A stretch of DNA of 64,000 nucleotides from Xanthomonas sp. NCPPB 1128 (GTDB lineage: Bacteria; Pseudomonadota; Gammaproteobacteria; Xanthomonadales; Xanthomonadaceae), in the NCBI RefSeq assembly GCF_001043115.1, contig NZ_LFME01000001.1, forward strand, positions 124,001 to 188,000, given 5' to 3'. The notes below the pieces were generated by a model that saw nothing but the letters and a program-made list of their open reading frames with translations, did no database searches and was not told where the DNA came from. Each line of letters begins with the position of its first letter. The first letter of the stretch is position 1. Shown piece after piece: positions 1 through 8,750 of the stretch. Made by a program: the position numbers and the translations under genes.

Positions 1-427
1 GGAAGTTGACCACGTCGAAACCGCGCGCGCTGTAGTAGGTACGGTCGGTCTCGATCTTCTCGACGTTGATGCCAGTGGCCAGCGCCAGCACGTCGTTGGC
101 GTTGCGCAGGCCGAAGTCGTCCATCTGCTCGCGGCCGATGCTGCTCACCGATTGCGGCGTCTCCAGCGGACTCAACACCAATCCGGTGCCGGTGGCGCTG
201 GGCGGCACGGTATAGCCGTCCTCGCGCTGCGCGACCACGTCCAGCTTCTGCAGTTGGGTCGGCTCCCGGTCGCCGGCCACCGTGGCGTCGGCCGAGCCGG
301 CGCTGGCCTCGGCGGCGACGGCCGCGGTCGGCAGCAGCAGGGCGGCGATGGCCAGACACAGCGCGCGGCGCGCGGTGGCGTAGGGGGCCTGTGCAGCGGA
401 TCGGATGGGGCGGGCGGGGAGGTTCAT
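1..427 (-). CDS. TonB-dependent siderophore receptor, N-terminal part
   Basis: This is an outer-membrane receptor that would take up a ferric siderophore with TonB energy. Only the first 142 codons lie in the window; the gene runs off the left edge. The ATG at 427 opens a protein with an N-terminal signal peptide (hydrophobic LCLAIAALLLPTAAVAA), then the plug domain with the family motif SPLETPQSVSSIGREQMDDF and, further on, TDRTYYSARGFDVVNF. The last motif is typical of the FhuE/FoxA-like ferric-hydroxamate and pyoverdine receptor group. A Fur-box-like palindrome about 100 bases upstream fits iron control. The substrate cannot be told from this part alone. Confidence 0.88.
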   Translation of the reverse strand, partial: MNLPARPIRSAAQAPYATARRALCLAIAALLLPTAAVAAEASAGSADATVAGDREPTQLQKLDVVAQREDGYTVPPSATGTGLVLSPLETPQSVSSIGREQMDDFGLRNANDVLALATGINVEKIETDRTYYSARGFDVVNF

Positions 428-524
428 CGGTAGGGTCTATAGAATGGGCAGGAGGCAACGCCGTCGTCGCGCCGGAGGCTGGCGCAGCGGGATACGCGCT
501 GGGCAGTCCGGCCGATCAAGTGGC

Positions 525-543
525 GAATGCGAACTATTCTCAA
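525..543. promoter_or_regulatory. Fur-box-like palindrome
   Basis: The 19 bases AATGCGAACTATTCTCAAT match an ideal inverted repeat AATGAGAATTATTCTCATT at 16 of 19 positions. The site lies 98 bases upstream of the siderophore-receptor start and 101 bases upstream of kdsB, so it most likely controls the receptor. Confidence 0.6.
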
Positions 544-644
544 TAATTCATGGGGAAAGATCAATTCATGGCCGGATTCGTCCTGTTCCAGCACGCGCCT
601 GCCGCCGTGGCCCTTGACGCTCCCGCCGCCGGTGCGGTGCCGGC

Positions 645-1424
645 ATGAGCGCCGCCGTGCCGCGCTTCGTGGTCGCCATTCCGGCCCGCTATGCCGCCTC
701 GCGGCTGCCGGGCAAGCCCTTGCGTGCGCTCGGCGGCGAGCCGCTGATCCGCCACGTGGCGCGGCGCGCGCTCGCCGCCGGCGCCACGCAGGTGTGGGTG
801 GCCGCCGACGATGCGCGCATCGCCGCCGCGGTGGCCGACCTGGACGGCGTGCACGTGGCCAATACCTCGACCGAGCACGCCTCGGGGACCGATCGCCTGG
901 CAGAGTGCGCCGACATCGCCGGCTGGGACGATGCGACCCTGGTGGTGAATCTGCAGGGCGACGAGCCGTTCGCGCCGGTCGCCGGCATCGTCGCGGTGGC
1001 GCAGACCCTGGCCGACAGCGGCGCCGAGATGGCGACCCTGGGCACGCCGGTGGACGCGGCCGAGCACCTGTTCGATCCGAACGTGGTCAAGCTGGTGCGC
1101 AGCGCCGCTGGCGATGCACTGTACTTCAGCCGCGCGCCGATCCCCTGGCACCGCGACGCCTTCGCCACCTCGCAGGCGCACCTGCCGCTGCCCGGCCCGT
1201 GGCTGCGGCACATCGGCATCTACGCCTATCGCGCCGGCTTCCTGCGCCGGTTCGCGGCGATGCCGCCGGGCACGCCGGAGCGGATCGAGTCGCTGGAGCA
1301 GTTGCGGGTGTTGGAAGCCGGCTTCCGCATCGCGGTGGCGCTGTCGCCGGCGCCGTTCCCGCCCGGCGTCGATACGCCCGAGGACCTGGCGCGCGCCGAG
1401 GCCTACCTGCAGGGCCAGGCATGA
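645..1424 (+). CDS. kdsB: 3-deoxy-manno-octulosonate cytidylyltransferase
   Basis: KdsB activates Kdo with CTP to CMP-Kdo in the cytoplasm, the step before Kdo transfer to lipid A in LPS assembly. The 259-residue protein has the nucleotidyltransferase N-terminus [19 protein letters not shown], the [11 protein letters not shown] segment and the ending region [12 protein letters not shown] with [10 protein letters not shown] that mark this family. Length is normal (about 250). It is the first gene of a five-gene run; its stop overlaps the next start by four bases (ATGA). Confidence 0.97.
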   Translation: MSAAVPRFVVAIPARYAASRLPGKPLRALGGEPLIRHVARRALAAGATQVWVAADDARIAAAVADLDGVHVANTSTEHASGTDRLAECADIAGWDDATLVVNLQGDEPFAPVAGIVAVAQTLADSGAEMATLGTPVDAAEHLFDPNVVKLVRSAAGDALYFSRAPIPWHRDAFATSQAHLPLPGPWLRHIGIYAYRAGFLRRFAAMPPGTPERIESLEQLRVLEAGFRIAVALSPAPFPPGVDTPEDLARAEAYLQGQA

Positions 1425-1909
1425 AGCTGCTGTTGGTGTGCCTGGGCAACATCTGCCGTTCGCCGATGGCCGAGGGCGCGTTGCGCCGCCACCTGCAGCG
1501 CTCGCCGCTCGCCGGGTTGGTGGAGGTCGACTCGGCCGGTACCGGCGACTGGCACCGCGGCGAGCCGCCGGATCGGCGCGCGGTGGCCTGCGCCGCCGCG
1601 CATGACGTGGACATCGCCGGCCTGCGTGCGCGGCAGCTGCACAACCGCGACTTTGCCGAGTTCGACTGGATCCTGTGCGCCGATGCGGCCAATCTGCGCG
1701 ACGTGCGCCAGCGCGCACCGGCGTCGGCACACGAGCGCGTGGCGCTGTGGCTGCCGTGGGCCGGCGTGCATGGCCGAAGCGAGATCCCGGATCCGTACAC
1801 CGGCGGCAGCGTGCAGTTCGAGCAGGTCTGGCAACTGGTAGACGAAGCCGCCGCCGGCAGCGTCGCACGACTGTCCGTCGACGTCGGCTCCGGCATAATC
1901 GGCCGATGA
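1421..1909 (+). CDS. Low-molecular-weight protein tyrosine phosphatase
   Basis: This is a 162-residue cysteine phosphatase of the LMW-PTP family. The catalytic loop CX5R is seen as CLGNICRS (Cys7 to Arg13) close to the N-terminus, and the general acid lies in the DPYTGG motif near residue 127. In bacteria these enzymes often dephosphorylate tyrosine kinases of polysaccharide export; here the gene sits in a housekeeping operon without a visible cognate kinase. Start and stop overlap the neighbours (ATGA at both ends), which points to translational coupling. Confidence 0.93.
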   Translation: MKLLLVCLGNICRSPMAEGALRRHLQRSPLAGLVEVDSAGTGDWHRGEPPDRRAVACAAAHDVDIAGLRARQLHNRDFAEFDWILCADAANLRDVRQRAPASAHERVALWLPWAGVHGRSEIPDPYTGGSVQFEQVWQLVDEAAAGSVARLSVDVGSGIIGR

Positions 1910-3327
1910 ATTCCATCGCCGCCCTGGAACTTCCCGCGTCCGGCGCCTGGCTCAACGCCGAGCCGATCCGCCTGCGCGATCTGCAGGGCCGGGCACTGGT
2001 GCTGGCCTTCGTCAACGCCGCTTCGGTGTGGTGCGCGCAGCGCCTGGCCGAACTCGGCCAGTGGCAGGCGCGCAATCCCGGACGGCTGCAGGTGATCGTG
2101 GTGCAGGTGCCGCGCTTCGACAGCGAGCGCGCGCCGCAGCGCGCGCTGAAGCTGTTGCGCAGCCAGGGCGTGTCCGCGCCGATCCTGCTCGATGCCGACT
2201 GGGCCGCCTGGCAGCGCTTCGACATCCAGGCCTGGCCGACCCTGCTCCTGATCGATGCCGGTGGGGTGGAACGCGAGCGCCTGGTCGGGATCGGTGGCGC
2301 CGAACTGGACAAGGCGCTGCATGCGCTGTGCGCCGGGCAACCGCCGCCGCTGGACGAGGATCTGCGCGATGTCCGCGAGACCCAGCCGGAGCCGCGCCTG
2401 CCGTTGCGCTTCCCGACCGGCCTGGCGGTGGCCGAGGACCGCCTGTACGTCGCCGACAGCGGCCATCACCGCGTTCTCGAATGCAGCACCAGCGGTCGTG
2501 TGCTGCGCCAGTTCGGCATCGGCACCGCCGACTTCATCGACGGCGCGATCGGCGAGGCGGCGTTCCACCGCCCGCGCGGGCTGGCCCTGGAGCGTGGCGT
2601 GCTGTACGTGGCCGATACCGGCAACCACGCGCTGCGCCGGATCAACCTGCTCACCGGTCAGGTCGACACGCTGTGCGGCAACGGCCGTGCCGGCGAGCCG
2701 GTGGAAGGGCCGGTGGAGCAACCGCTGCTGGCGCCGCTGAACCATCCGCAGGACGTGGTGGTCGCCGACAACCAGGTGCACCTGGCGATGGCTGGCGACA
2801 ACCGCATCTGGAGCTACGACCTGGGCAGCCGCAGCCTGCGCTGGCGGGCCGGCGCAGGCGCGCTGGAACTGCGCGACGGCAGCGGTCACCTGGCCGCGTT
2901 CGCGCAGCCGTGCAGTCTGGCCGCGGTGCAGCAGGTACTGTACGTGTGCGATGCGCTCGGCTCGGCGGTGCGCTCGATGCAACTGCGCGGCGACCTGGTG
3001 CAGACCCTGCTCGGCGGCCAGGGGCCGTGGGATTTCGGCGACGAGGACGGACCGCGCAGTCGTGCCCGCCTGCAGTTCCCGCAGGCGATCGCACTGAGCC
3101 CGGATGCGCCGCTGCTGTGGATCGCCGACAGCGGCAACGGCAGCCTGCGCAGCCTGCGCCTGGGCGGCGGCGAATTGTCCACCGCGGCCCTGCCGCGGCG
3201 CCTGCACGGCCCGGCCGGGCTGGCGGTCGGCGCCGGCACGGTGTGGATCGCCGAGACCGACGCACATGCGGTGCTGCGCTACGACATCGCCAGCGGCGAA
3301 CTGCACGACGTCGCGATCGGCGAATGA
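1906..3327 (+). CDS. Thioredoxin-fold / NHL-repeat protein (NHLRC2-like)
   Basis: The 473-residue protein joins an N-terminal thioredoxin-like domain (residues about 1-140, with FDIQAWPTLLLIDAGG) to a beta-propeller of NHL repeats (for example RFPTGLAVAEDRLYVADSGH and RPRGLALERGVLYVADTGNH). This architecture resembles human NHLRC2. The redox CXXC is missing: the matching stretch is NAASVWCAQRL with a single Cys, so it is unlikely to be a normal disulfide oxidoreductase. No signal peptide is seen, so it should be cytoplasmic. It overlaps both neighbours by four bases. Its biochemical role is not known to me. Confidence 0.88.
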   Translation: MNSIAALELPASGAWLNAEPIRLRDLQGRALVLAFVNAASVWCAQRLAELGQWQARNPGRLQVIVVQVPRFDSERAPQRALKLLRSQGVSAPILLDADWAAWQRFDIQAWPTLLLIDAGGVERERLVGIGGAELDKALHALCAGQPPPLDEDLRDVRETQPEPRLPLRFPTGLAVAEDRLYVADSGHHRVLECSTSGRVLRQFGIGTADFIDGAIGEAAFHRPRGLALERGVLYVADTGNHALRRINLLTGQVDTLCGNGRAGEPVEGPVEQPLLAPLNHPQDVVVADNQVHLAMAGDNRIWSYDLGSRSLRWRAGAGALELRDGSGHLAAFAQPCSLAAVQQVLYVCDALGSAVRSMQLRGDLVQTLLGGQGPWDFGDEDGPRSRARLQFPQAIALSPDAPLLWIADSGNGSLRSLRLGGGELSTAALPRRLHGPAGLAVGAGTVWIAETDAHAVLRYDIASGELHDVAIGE

Positions 3328-5183
3328 GCACCCCCGCATTGCCCGCGTTCGACGGCAAGGCCTTTGCCGCCAACCTCAGTACCGCGCCCGGCGTCTACCG
3401 CATGTACGCCGCGGACGACACCTTGCTCTACGTCGGCAAGGCCGGCGCGCTGCGCAAGCGCGTGTCCAGCTATTTCAGCGGCTCGCCGAAGAACGCGCGG
3501 ACCATGGCCATGCTGGCGCAGGTGGCGCGCATGGACGTCACCGTCACCCGCAGCGAGGGCGAGGCGCTGCTGCTGGAAAACCAGCTGATCAAGTCGCTGT
3601 CGCCGCGCTACAACGTGTCGCTGCGCGACGACAAGAGCTATCCCTACGTGCTGCTGACCCGCGAGGAGTGGCCGCGGATCACCCTGCACCGCGGCCCGCG
3701 CGCGGTGCCCGGGCGCTATTTCGGCCCGTATCCCGGCGTCACCGCGGTGCGCGAGACGCTGAACCTGATGCACAAGCTGTTCAAGCTGCGCAGCTGCGAG
3801 GACAGCGTGTTCCGCAACCGCTCGCGGCCATGCCTGCAGTACCAGATCGGCCGCTGCAGCGCGCCGTGCGTGGCGCTGGTGGCGGCCGACGAGTACGCCG
3901 AGGCGGTGCGCCGCTCCACGCTGTTCCTGGAAGGGCGCAGCGACCAGCTCGGCGAGGAACTGGTGCAGGCCATGCAGGCCGCCAGCGAACGCCTGGAGTT
4001 CGAGCGCGCCGCGCGCCTGCGCGACCTGCTCGGCTCATTGCGCAGCATGCAGAGCCGGCAGTACGTGGACGGCCGCGCCGCCGACCTGGACGTGCTGGCC
4101 TGCGCCACCCAGGGCGCCAACGCCTGCGTGCTGCTGCTGGCGTTCCGCGATGGCCGCAACCTCGGCACCCGTGCGTTCTTTCCCAAGACCAACGGCGAGG
4201 ACAGCGCCGCCGAAGTGCTGGGTGCGTTCGTGTCGCAGTACTACGTCGAGCACGCGCCGCCGCGCGAGGTGCTGCTGGACCGCGAGATTCCCGAGGCCGA
4301 GCTGATCGAGGCGGCGCTGAGCTCGGCCGCCGAGCGCAAGGTGCAGCTGAAGTGGAACGTGCGCGGCGAGCGTGCCGGCTACCTGGAGCTGGCCAGCCGC
4401 AACGCCCAGGCCACCCTGGTCACCGAACTGACCAGCCGCAACGCCCAGCACGCGCGCAGCGAAGCGCTACGCGAGATGCTCGGCCTGGCCGAGCCGGTCA
4501 AGCGGGTGGAATGTTTCGACATCAGCCACACCATGGGCGAGGCCACGGTGGCCTCGCGCGTGGTGTTCGACGCCAGCGGCCCGGTGCGCAGCCAGTACCG
4601 GCGCTACAACATCAGCGGCATCGAGCCGGGCGACGACTACGCGGCGATGCGCCAGGCGATCGAGCGCCGCTTCCGCCGTGCCGCCGAAGGCGAGGGCAAG
4701 GGCGATGTGGTGCTGCCGGACTTGCTGCTGATCGACGGTGGCGCCGGCCAGCTGGCGCAGGCCACCGGCGCGCTGGCCGACCTGGGCGTGGACGGGGTGC
4801 TGCTGATCGGCGTGGCCAAGGGCGCCGAGCGCCGCGCCGGCCACGAGACCCTGGTGATGCCCGACGGGCGCGAGCTGCGCCCGGGCGCCGCGTCACCGGC
4901 GCTGCAGTTCATCCAGCAGGTGCGCGACGAGGCGCACCGCTTCGCCATCACCGGCCACCGCGGGCGCCGCCAGAAGGCGCGCATGACCAGCAAGCTGGAG
5001 GACATCCCGGGCATCGGCCCGCGGCGACGTGCCAGCCTGCTCAAGCATTTCGGCGGACTGGCCGGGCTCAAGGCCGCCGGCGAGGCCGAGATCGCGCGGG
5101 TGGAGGGCATCAATGACGCACTGGCCGCACGAATCTACGCTAACCTGCACGGACTGCCGGTGCCCGATCCGGCAGGCGAGTAG
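3324..5183 (+). CDS. uvrC: Excinuclease ABC subunit C
   Basis: UvrC makes the 3' and 5' incisions in UvrABC nucleotide excision repair. The 619-residue protein has the GIY-YIG nuclease domain at the N-terminus (PGVYRMYAADDTLLYVGKAG), a central UVR motif (ASERLEFERAARLRDLLGSL), the RNase H-like C-terminal nuclease (VECFDISHTMGEATVASRVV, LLIDGGAGQL) and terminal helix-hairpin-helix motifs (LEDIPGIGPRRRASLLKHFG). Length is typical. The ATG at 3324 overlaps the NHL gene stop, and pgsA follows after nine bases, an arrangement also found in many gammaproteobacteria. Confidence 0.98.
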   Translation: MSTPALPAFDGKAFAANLSTAPGVYRMYAADDTLLYVGKAGALRKRVSSYFSGSPKNARTMAMLAQVARMDVTVTRSEGEALLLENQLIKSLSPRYNVSLRDDKSYPYVLLTREEWPRITLHRGPRAVPGRYFGPYPGVTAVRETLNLMHKLFKLRSCEDSVFRNRSRPCLQYQIGRCSAPCVALVAADEYAEAVRRSTLFLEGRSDQLGEELVQAMQAASERLEFERAARLRDLLGSLRSMQSRQYVDGRAADLDVLACATQGANACVLLLAFRDGRNLGTRAFFPKTNGEDSAAEVLGAFVSQYYVEHAPPREVLLDREIPEAELIEAALSSAAERKVQLKWNVRGERAGYLELASRNAQATLVTELTSRNAQHARSEALREMLGLAEPVKRVECFDISHTMGEATVASRVVFDASGPVRSQYRRYNISGIEPGDDYAAMRQAIERRFRRAAEGEGKGDVVLPDLLLIDGGAGQLAQATGALADLGVDGVLLIGVAKGAERRAGHETLVMPDGRELRPGAASPALQFIQQVRDEAHRFAITGHRGRRQKARMTSKLEDIPGIGPRRRASLLKHFGGLAGLKAAGEAEIARVEGINDALAARIYANLHGLPVPDPAGE

Positions 5184-5192
5184 AGCAGCGCA

Positions 5193-5828
5193 ATGAAGTT
5201 GACCATCCCCACCTGGCTCACGCTGCTGCGGATCGTGATGATCCCCGTACTGGTGCTGGTGTTCTATCTGCCGTACACCTGGACCAACTTCGCGTCGGCG
5301 GCGATCTTCGGCCTGGCCGCGTTCACCGACTGGCTGGACGGCTGGGTCGCGCGGCGCTACCACCAGTACTCCGCGTTCGGCGCGTTCCTGGATCCGGTGG
5401 CCGACAAGCTGATGGTGGCGGTGGCGCTGTTCCTGATCGTGCAGGGCCATCCGACGCCGTGGATGGCGTTCTGGGCGGCGGTGATCGTCGGCCGCGAGAT
5501 CGCGGTGTCGGCGCTGCGCGAATGGATGGCCGAGATCGGCCAGCGCGCCAAGGTGCGGGTGGCGATGATCGGCAAGATCAAGACCACCGCGCAGATGGTG
5601 GCGTTGCTGTGCCTGCTGTATTCGGTGATGCCCGACGGCTCGCCGCCGGAGAGCGTGTGGATGGGCTTGTTCATCTTCCACGTCGGCGACTGGACCCTGG
5701 CGATCGCGTCGATCCTGACCCTGTTGTCGGGCATCCAGTACCTGCACGCGGCCTGGCCGAGCCTGCGCGACGACGAGCGCGCGGCGATGGCGGAAAAGAA
5801 CGCGAAAAAAATCGAAGGCAACGGTTGA
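5193..5828 (+). CDS. pgsA: CDP-diacylglycerol--glycerol-3-phosphate 3-phosphatidyltransferase
   Basis: PgsA makes phosphatidylglycerol phosphate, the committed step to phosphatidylglycerol and cardiolipin, in the inner membrane. The 211-residue protein carries the CDP-alcohol phosphatidyltransferase signature, seen from DWLDGWVARR to GAFLDPVADK, and several membrane helices (start ...PTWLTLLRIVMIPVLVLVFYL). Its TGA lies inside the -35 hexamer of the following tRNA-Gly promoter. The C-terminus is a charged tail (KNAKKIEGNG). Confidence 0.97.
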   Translation: MKLTIPTWLTLLRIVMIPVLVLVFYLPYTWTNFASAAIFGLAAFTDWLDGWVARRYHQYSAFGAFLDPVADKLMVAVALFLIVQGHPTPWMAFWAAVIVGREIAVSALREWMAEIGQRAKVRVAMIGKIKTTAQMVALLCLLYSVMPDGSPPESVWMGLFIFHVGDWTLAIASILTLLSGIQYLHAAWPSLRDDERAAMAEKNAKKIEGNG

Positions 5829-5852
5829 CAGGCTGCGTGGTCCCGGTAGAAT
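5825..5852 (+). promoter_or_regulatory. Sigma70-type promoter of tRNA-Gly
   Basis: TTGACA (5825-5830) and TAGAAT (5847-5852) are 16 bases apart, and the tRNA begins 12 bases after the -10. A GC-rich discriminator (CGCGGCC) follows, typical of stable-RNA promoters. The -35 box contains the pgsA stop codon. Confidence 0.8.
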
Positions 5853-5864
5853 TCGCGGCCTCAA

Positions 5865-5940
<76 letters not shown>

Positions 5941-5986
5941 GATTCAGCAGTACCGGCCTCCAGCGATTACGTATGGAGCGTCGATG

Positions 5987-6009
5987 AAAAGGGCTTCGGC
6001 CCTTTTTTC
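5987..6009 (+). terminator. Rho-independent terminator after tRNA-Gly
   Basis: A GAAAAGGGC / GCCCTTTTTTC stem closes on a TTCG tetraloop and carries a T run. It ends the pgsA/tRNA-Gly transcript. Confidence 0.9.
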
Positions 6010-6083
6010 ATGCCTGCGCGCCGGACCTGTGTAGCGCTGCGCGTGCAGCTCATGCTTCGCCGATCGAGCGATGCGCCGGGTAG

Positions 6084-6950
6084 TCAGACCCTCTGAGCCA
6101 TGGCGAGGACGCCGTCGATTGCCTGTTTGGCCTCCAGCAGCGTGCAGCCGTGTTCCTGCTGGTAAGTGCGGATCGCCTGCATCCTGGTTTCCGGCGCTTT
6201 CGCCAGTTCGCGCCAATCGGGCGGCGGCGGCGGTGGCGGCGTGTCGTACGCCCGCATCTCATGGCGCATGGTGATGTCGAAGTGCGGTAGTGGCTGGGCA
6301 AGCTCGGCCAGATACAGGTCCAGTTCCTGTTGCGAGAGGAACGCGGGTACGCGTTGCACGCAGGCCCTGGGGCCGGGCCGGAAATCGTGCAGCGTCAGCG
6401 GGCGTTGGCACAACTGATGCAGCCGCTCCCCGCGCTGTGGGTCCATGAAGCCACTCACGCTGCGGATGTCGGCGGCGATGAGATCGGCGGTCAGGGCGCC
6501 GTAGTCGTCGATCAGATGACTGGCGTTGCCGAGCGTCTGCAGATACTGCGCATACACGAAATCGTCGAACGTGCGGTATTGGATCCGGCAGCGGTCGTCG
6601 TCGTGCCACGCCAGGGCGACGCCCACGCTGCCCTCGTCGTCGGGCACCAGACAGTAGAGATCGCCTGCGCCGGACTGCGCGAACGGCAGGAAGCGCCGGC
6701 CGTCCTGCGCCTCGGGATGCAACCAGTCGGCGATGCTGCGCGCGCTCTTTTCGGTGCCGATCCACTCGTAGTCCCACCAACTGACGAACGGCACGATGCG
6801 TGGTTGCTCGGGGTCCTTCCACGCATCGAACCAGTGCGGGAAGTAGGTGGCGTTGCCCGTGCCGAGCAGCGAGCGCAGCAGGGGCGGGAGCGCGATGCCG
6901 GTCGCGTCCGCCAAGGCCTCGAAACCGAACAGCACGTTCATGCGCGGCAT
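6084..6950 (-). CDS. SMI1/KNR4 (SUKH)-like protein with L7/L12-like C-terminus
   Basis: The 288-residue cytoplasmic protein has features of the SUKH superfamily in its first 180 residues (GIALPPLLRSLLGTGN, YFPHWFDAWKDPEQPRIVPF, LPFAQSGAGDLYCLVPDDEG, IQYRTFDDFVYAQYLQ). SUKH proteins are often immunity proteins of polymorphic toxin systems. After a poly-proline stretch (PPPPPPPDW) the C-terminus TYQQEHGCTLLEAKQAIDGV resembles the ribosomal L7/L12 C-terminal helix pair. No toxin gene is visible nearby, so it may be an orphan immunity gene next to the tRNA. The ATG at 6941 is an equally possible start. Confidence 0.72.
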   Translation of the reverse strand: MPRMNVLFGFEALADATGIALPPLLRSLLGTGNATYFPHWFDAWKDPEQPRIVPFVSWWDYEWIGTEKSARSIADWLHPEAQDGRRFLPFAQSGAGDLYCLVPDDEGSVGVALAWHDDDRCRIQYRTFDDFVYAQYLQTLGNASHLIDDYGALTADLIAADIRSVSGFMDPQRGERLHQLCQRPLTLHDFRPGPRACVQRVPAFLSQQELDLYLAELAQPLPHFDITMRHEMRAYDTPPPPPPPDWRELAKAPETRMQAIRTYQQEHGCTLLEAKQAIDGVLAMAQRV

Positions 6951-7487
6951 CGCCGGAACAGCGCACGACCGCGTGCGGCATCGCAGACCCAGGCGGCATT
7001 CACGGCGATGTTGTGGGTGCTGCGGACCTGGCGCTTGCCGTCCCCGTTACTGCCATGCAGCGATCTTCCCCAACTGCGCAGTGGTAAAGGCAGGCGTGGT
7101 GCAGAAGCGTGGCCTACGCTGCTCGCGGTACAGCGTTGACGTTCCATTGCGCACCGTTGTGTCCATGGTTGCGACGGATTATTGCCGACCACCGCATCGC
7201 CGGGCCAGCCCACGTTTCGCGGACGCGTGCTACAGGTGGTCGGCAAATTTCCGTGCCGCCTCGGCGTGGCGGTGGCTGACGCCATGTCGGCACCGATAGG
7301 ACAACGGCTTCCCGCGGTGTCGTCAGTAGCGCAAAAAGAAGCGGGCAAGGCCTTTTTGTACTTGCGAAGCGCTGGATGGCGTTGGTTCGTACGTGCCGGG
7401 CTGGTGAACCCGCAGCAGGGTGGATGAGCACCAGGCGCGCACCATCAGCCACGGTGTGCAGCTGATTCGACGGCGCGCCCAGCGAGA
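6951..7487. other. Intergenic stretch without a supported gene
   Basis: All reading frames here are short and have no recognisable domain, and codon use is unlike that of the neighbours. It may be decayed accessory DNA downstream of the tRNA-Gly. No RNA gene or repeat was seen. Confidence 0.5.
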
Positions 7488-8324
7488 TCATTTCCACGTT
7501 ATTTCTTTCTTGGCGACCATTGCGCTGATTTCCAGTGCACCTTCACCACCCAGCTCTGGGTAACGCTGCTTGAGCGCCTCGATCAATTCGGTCGAATTGC
7601 GCGCCTTGCTAGCTTCGTTTTCGAAGGAGCGGATGTAGCCGGCAGTGAAATCCACCGCTTCCAGCCCGCGCGGCAAAGCATGTCCAATATGCCCTGGCAA
7701 CACCTGCAGCGGTGCCAGCGCCTTGATCTGGCCGAGCATCGTCAGCCAGATTGCACGCGATTCCAGCGTTTGCGTGTCGGCCATCCACACGTGCTGGCCG
7801 GCGGAGACCAGCACGCCGCCCGCCACCGTTCTGATCGAGGGGATCCAGACGAAGCTGCGGCCTGGCGAGAATCCCTCCAGGCCAACGATCTGCAGAACAT
7901 GGTCTTCCAGGCTCAGTGTATTGTCGTACAGCGGTTGCGGCACGATGAGGCGCTTGGGTGCATCTTTGCCCAGTTGCGGCCCCCATATTTTCAGCTTGTC
8001 GTCCTTGGTCGCTTCGATACGAGCGGCAACGTAGGGGGTGGCCACGATCCTGGCGTCCGGAAACGCGCTGTGCACGATGTCCAGCCCGAAGTAAAAGTCC
8101 GGGTCGCTGTGACTGATGTAGATGGTGATCAGGCGCTTGCCCGAGGCCTGGATCAGCGCGACGAGCTTGCGCGCCTGCGTGGCGCTGAACTGAGCATCGA
8201 TCAGCACCGCATCGTGCTGCCCCTGCACCAGTACCGAACTGACCGCGAAGATCGCTTTGTCGCCGGGATTGAAGAGTTGGGTGGTGAGTGTGGTCGGCCG
8301 GGTAGTCGGATGATCTGCCTGCAT
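7488..8324 (-). CDS. MBL-fold metallo-hydrolase with altered metal motif
   Basis: The 278-residue protein has a metallo-beta-lactamase layout: start QLFNPGDKAIFAVSSVLVQG, strand-helix DAVLIDAQFS, the motif region IYISHSDPDFYFGLD, and a later LPGHIGHALP. The usual HxHxDH metal motif is changed to H-S-D-P-D-F, so two of the normal histidines are missing; metal use or activity may differ. No signal peptide is seen from the chosen ATG, which has AGGA eight bases upstream; a longer frame exists upstream but lacks a ribosome site. It follows the MoaF-like gene on the same strand after 96 bases and may share its transcript. Confidence 0.82.
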   Translation of the reverse strand: MQADHPTTRPTTLTTQLFNPGDKAIFAVSSVLVQGQHDAVLIDAQFSATQARKLVALIQASGKRLITIYISHSDPDFYFGLDIVHSAFPDARIVATPYVAARIEATKDDKLKIWGPQLGKDAPKRLIVPQPLYDNTLSLEDHVLQIVGLEGFSPGRSFVWIPSIRTVAGGVLVSAGQHVWMADTQTLESRAIWLTMLGQIKALAPLQVLPGHIGHALPRGLEAVDFTAGYIRSFENEASKARNSTELIEALKQRYPELGGEGALEISAMVAKKEITWK

Positions 8325-8420
8325 GTCGATCCTGCGGAGGGAGAAGGGGAAGGGGGAAGCTGTCGCGCAGCGGCGCCGTTGGTGTGTGTGAGGGGCTGCG
8401 CAGCGACTGCAGCGGCGCAC

Positions 8421-8750
8421 TCACCTGAGCTTTTCGAGGCGTGACATGCCGCTATAGAAACGGCGATCGGGGGAGGTGATATGGGTGTACACGTGGCACT
8501 GCGCGAAGTCCTGTGCGTGCACCACGCTGGTGCCGTCCTGCTCCTGCCAGTACACCAGGTAGAGGCCGTCGCGTAGCTTCCTGTGGGTGTAGCGGATGGT
8601 TTCCACCATGCCCTGGTTGGGTTCCTGCAACTTCGTGAAGGTCATCGCCGCGCTATTGTCGAAGGCGATTTCGAAGGCGTTTCCCCCGCCGAAATCGACG
8701 TGGTACGTATGCTTGGCTGCGGGCAGCGGATCATTGTGCGAAGTGCTCAA
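8421..8750 (-). CDS. MoaF-like small protein (TTG start)
   Basis: The 109-residue protein begins STSHNDPLPAAKHTYHVDFG and ends FYSGMSRLEKLR. The pattern G.AFEIAFD, FTKLQEPNQGMVETIRYTHR, LYLVYWQEQDGTSVVHAQDF is that of the MoaF-type calycin-like domain found with MBL and monoamine-regulon genes. The start is chosen as TTG at 8750 because GAGGAG lies seven bases upstream and no in-frame ATG follows before the domain. A small-ligand-binding role is inferred only from the fold. Confidence 0.72.
   Translation of the reverse strand: MSTSHNDPLPAAKHTYHVDFGGGNAFEIAFDNSAAMTFTKLQEPNQGMVETIRYTHRKLRDGLYLVYWQEQDGTSVVHAQDFAQCHVYTHITSPDRRFYSGMSRLEKLR

Noticed and set aside
1126-3339. Long minus-strand open frame (737 codons) over the phosphatase and NHL genes
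   Set aside because: It is antisense to two clear genes; low-complexity Arg/Ala/Gln-rich translation is the usual shadow of high-GC coding DNA.
8325-8420. 32-codon N-terminal extension of the MBL-fold protein
   Set aside because: Cys/Arg-rich with no ribosome site; the ATG at 8324 has AGGA at good distance.
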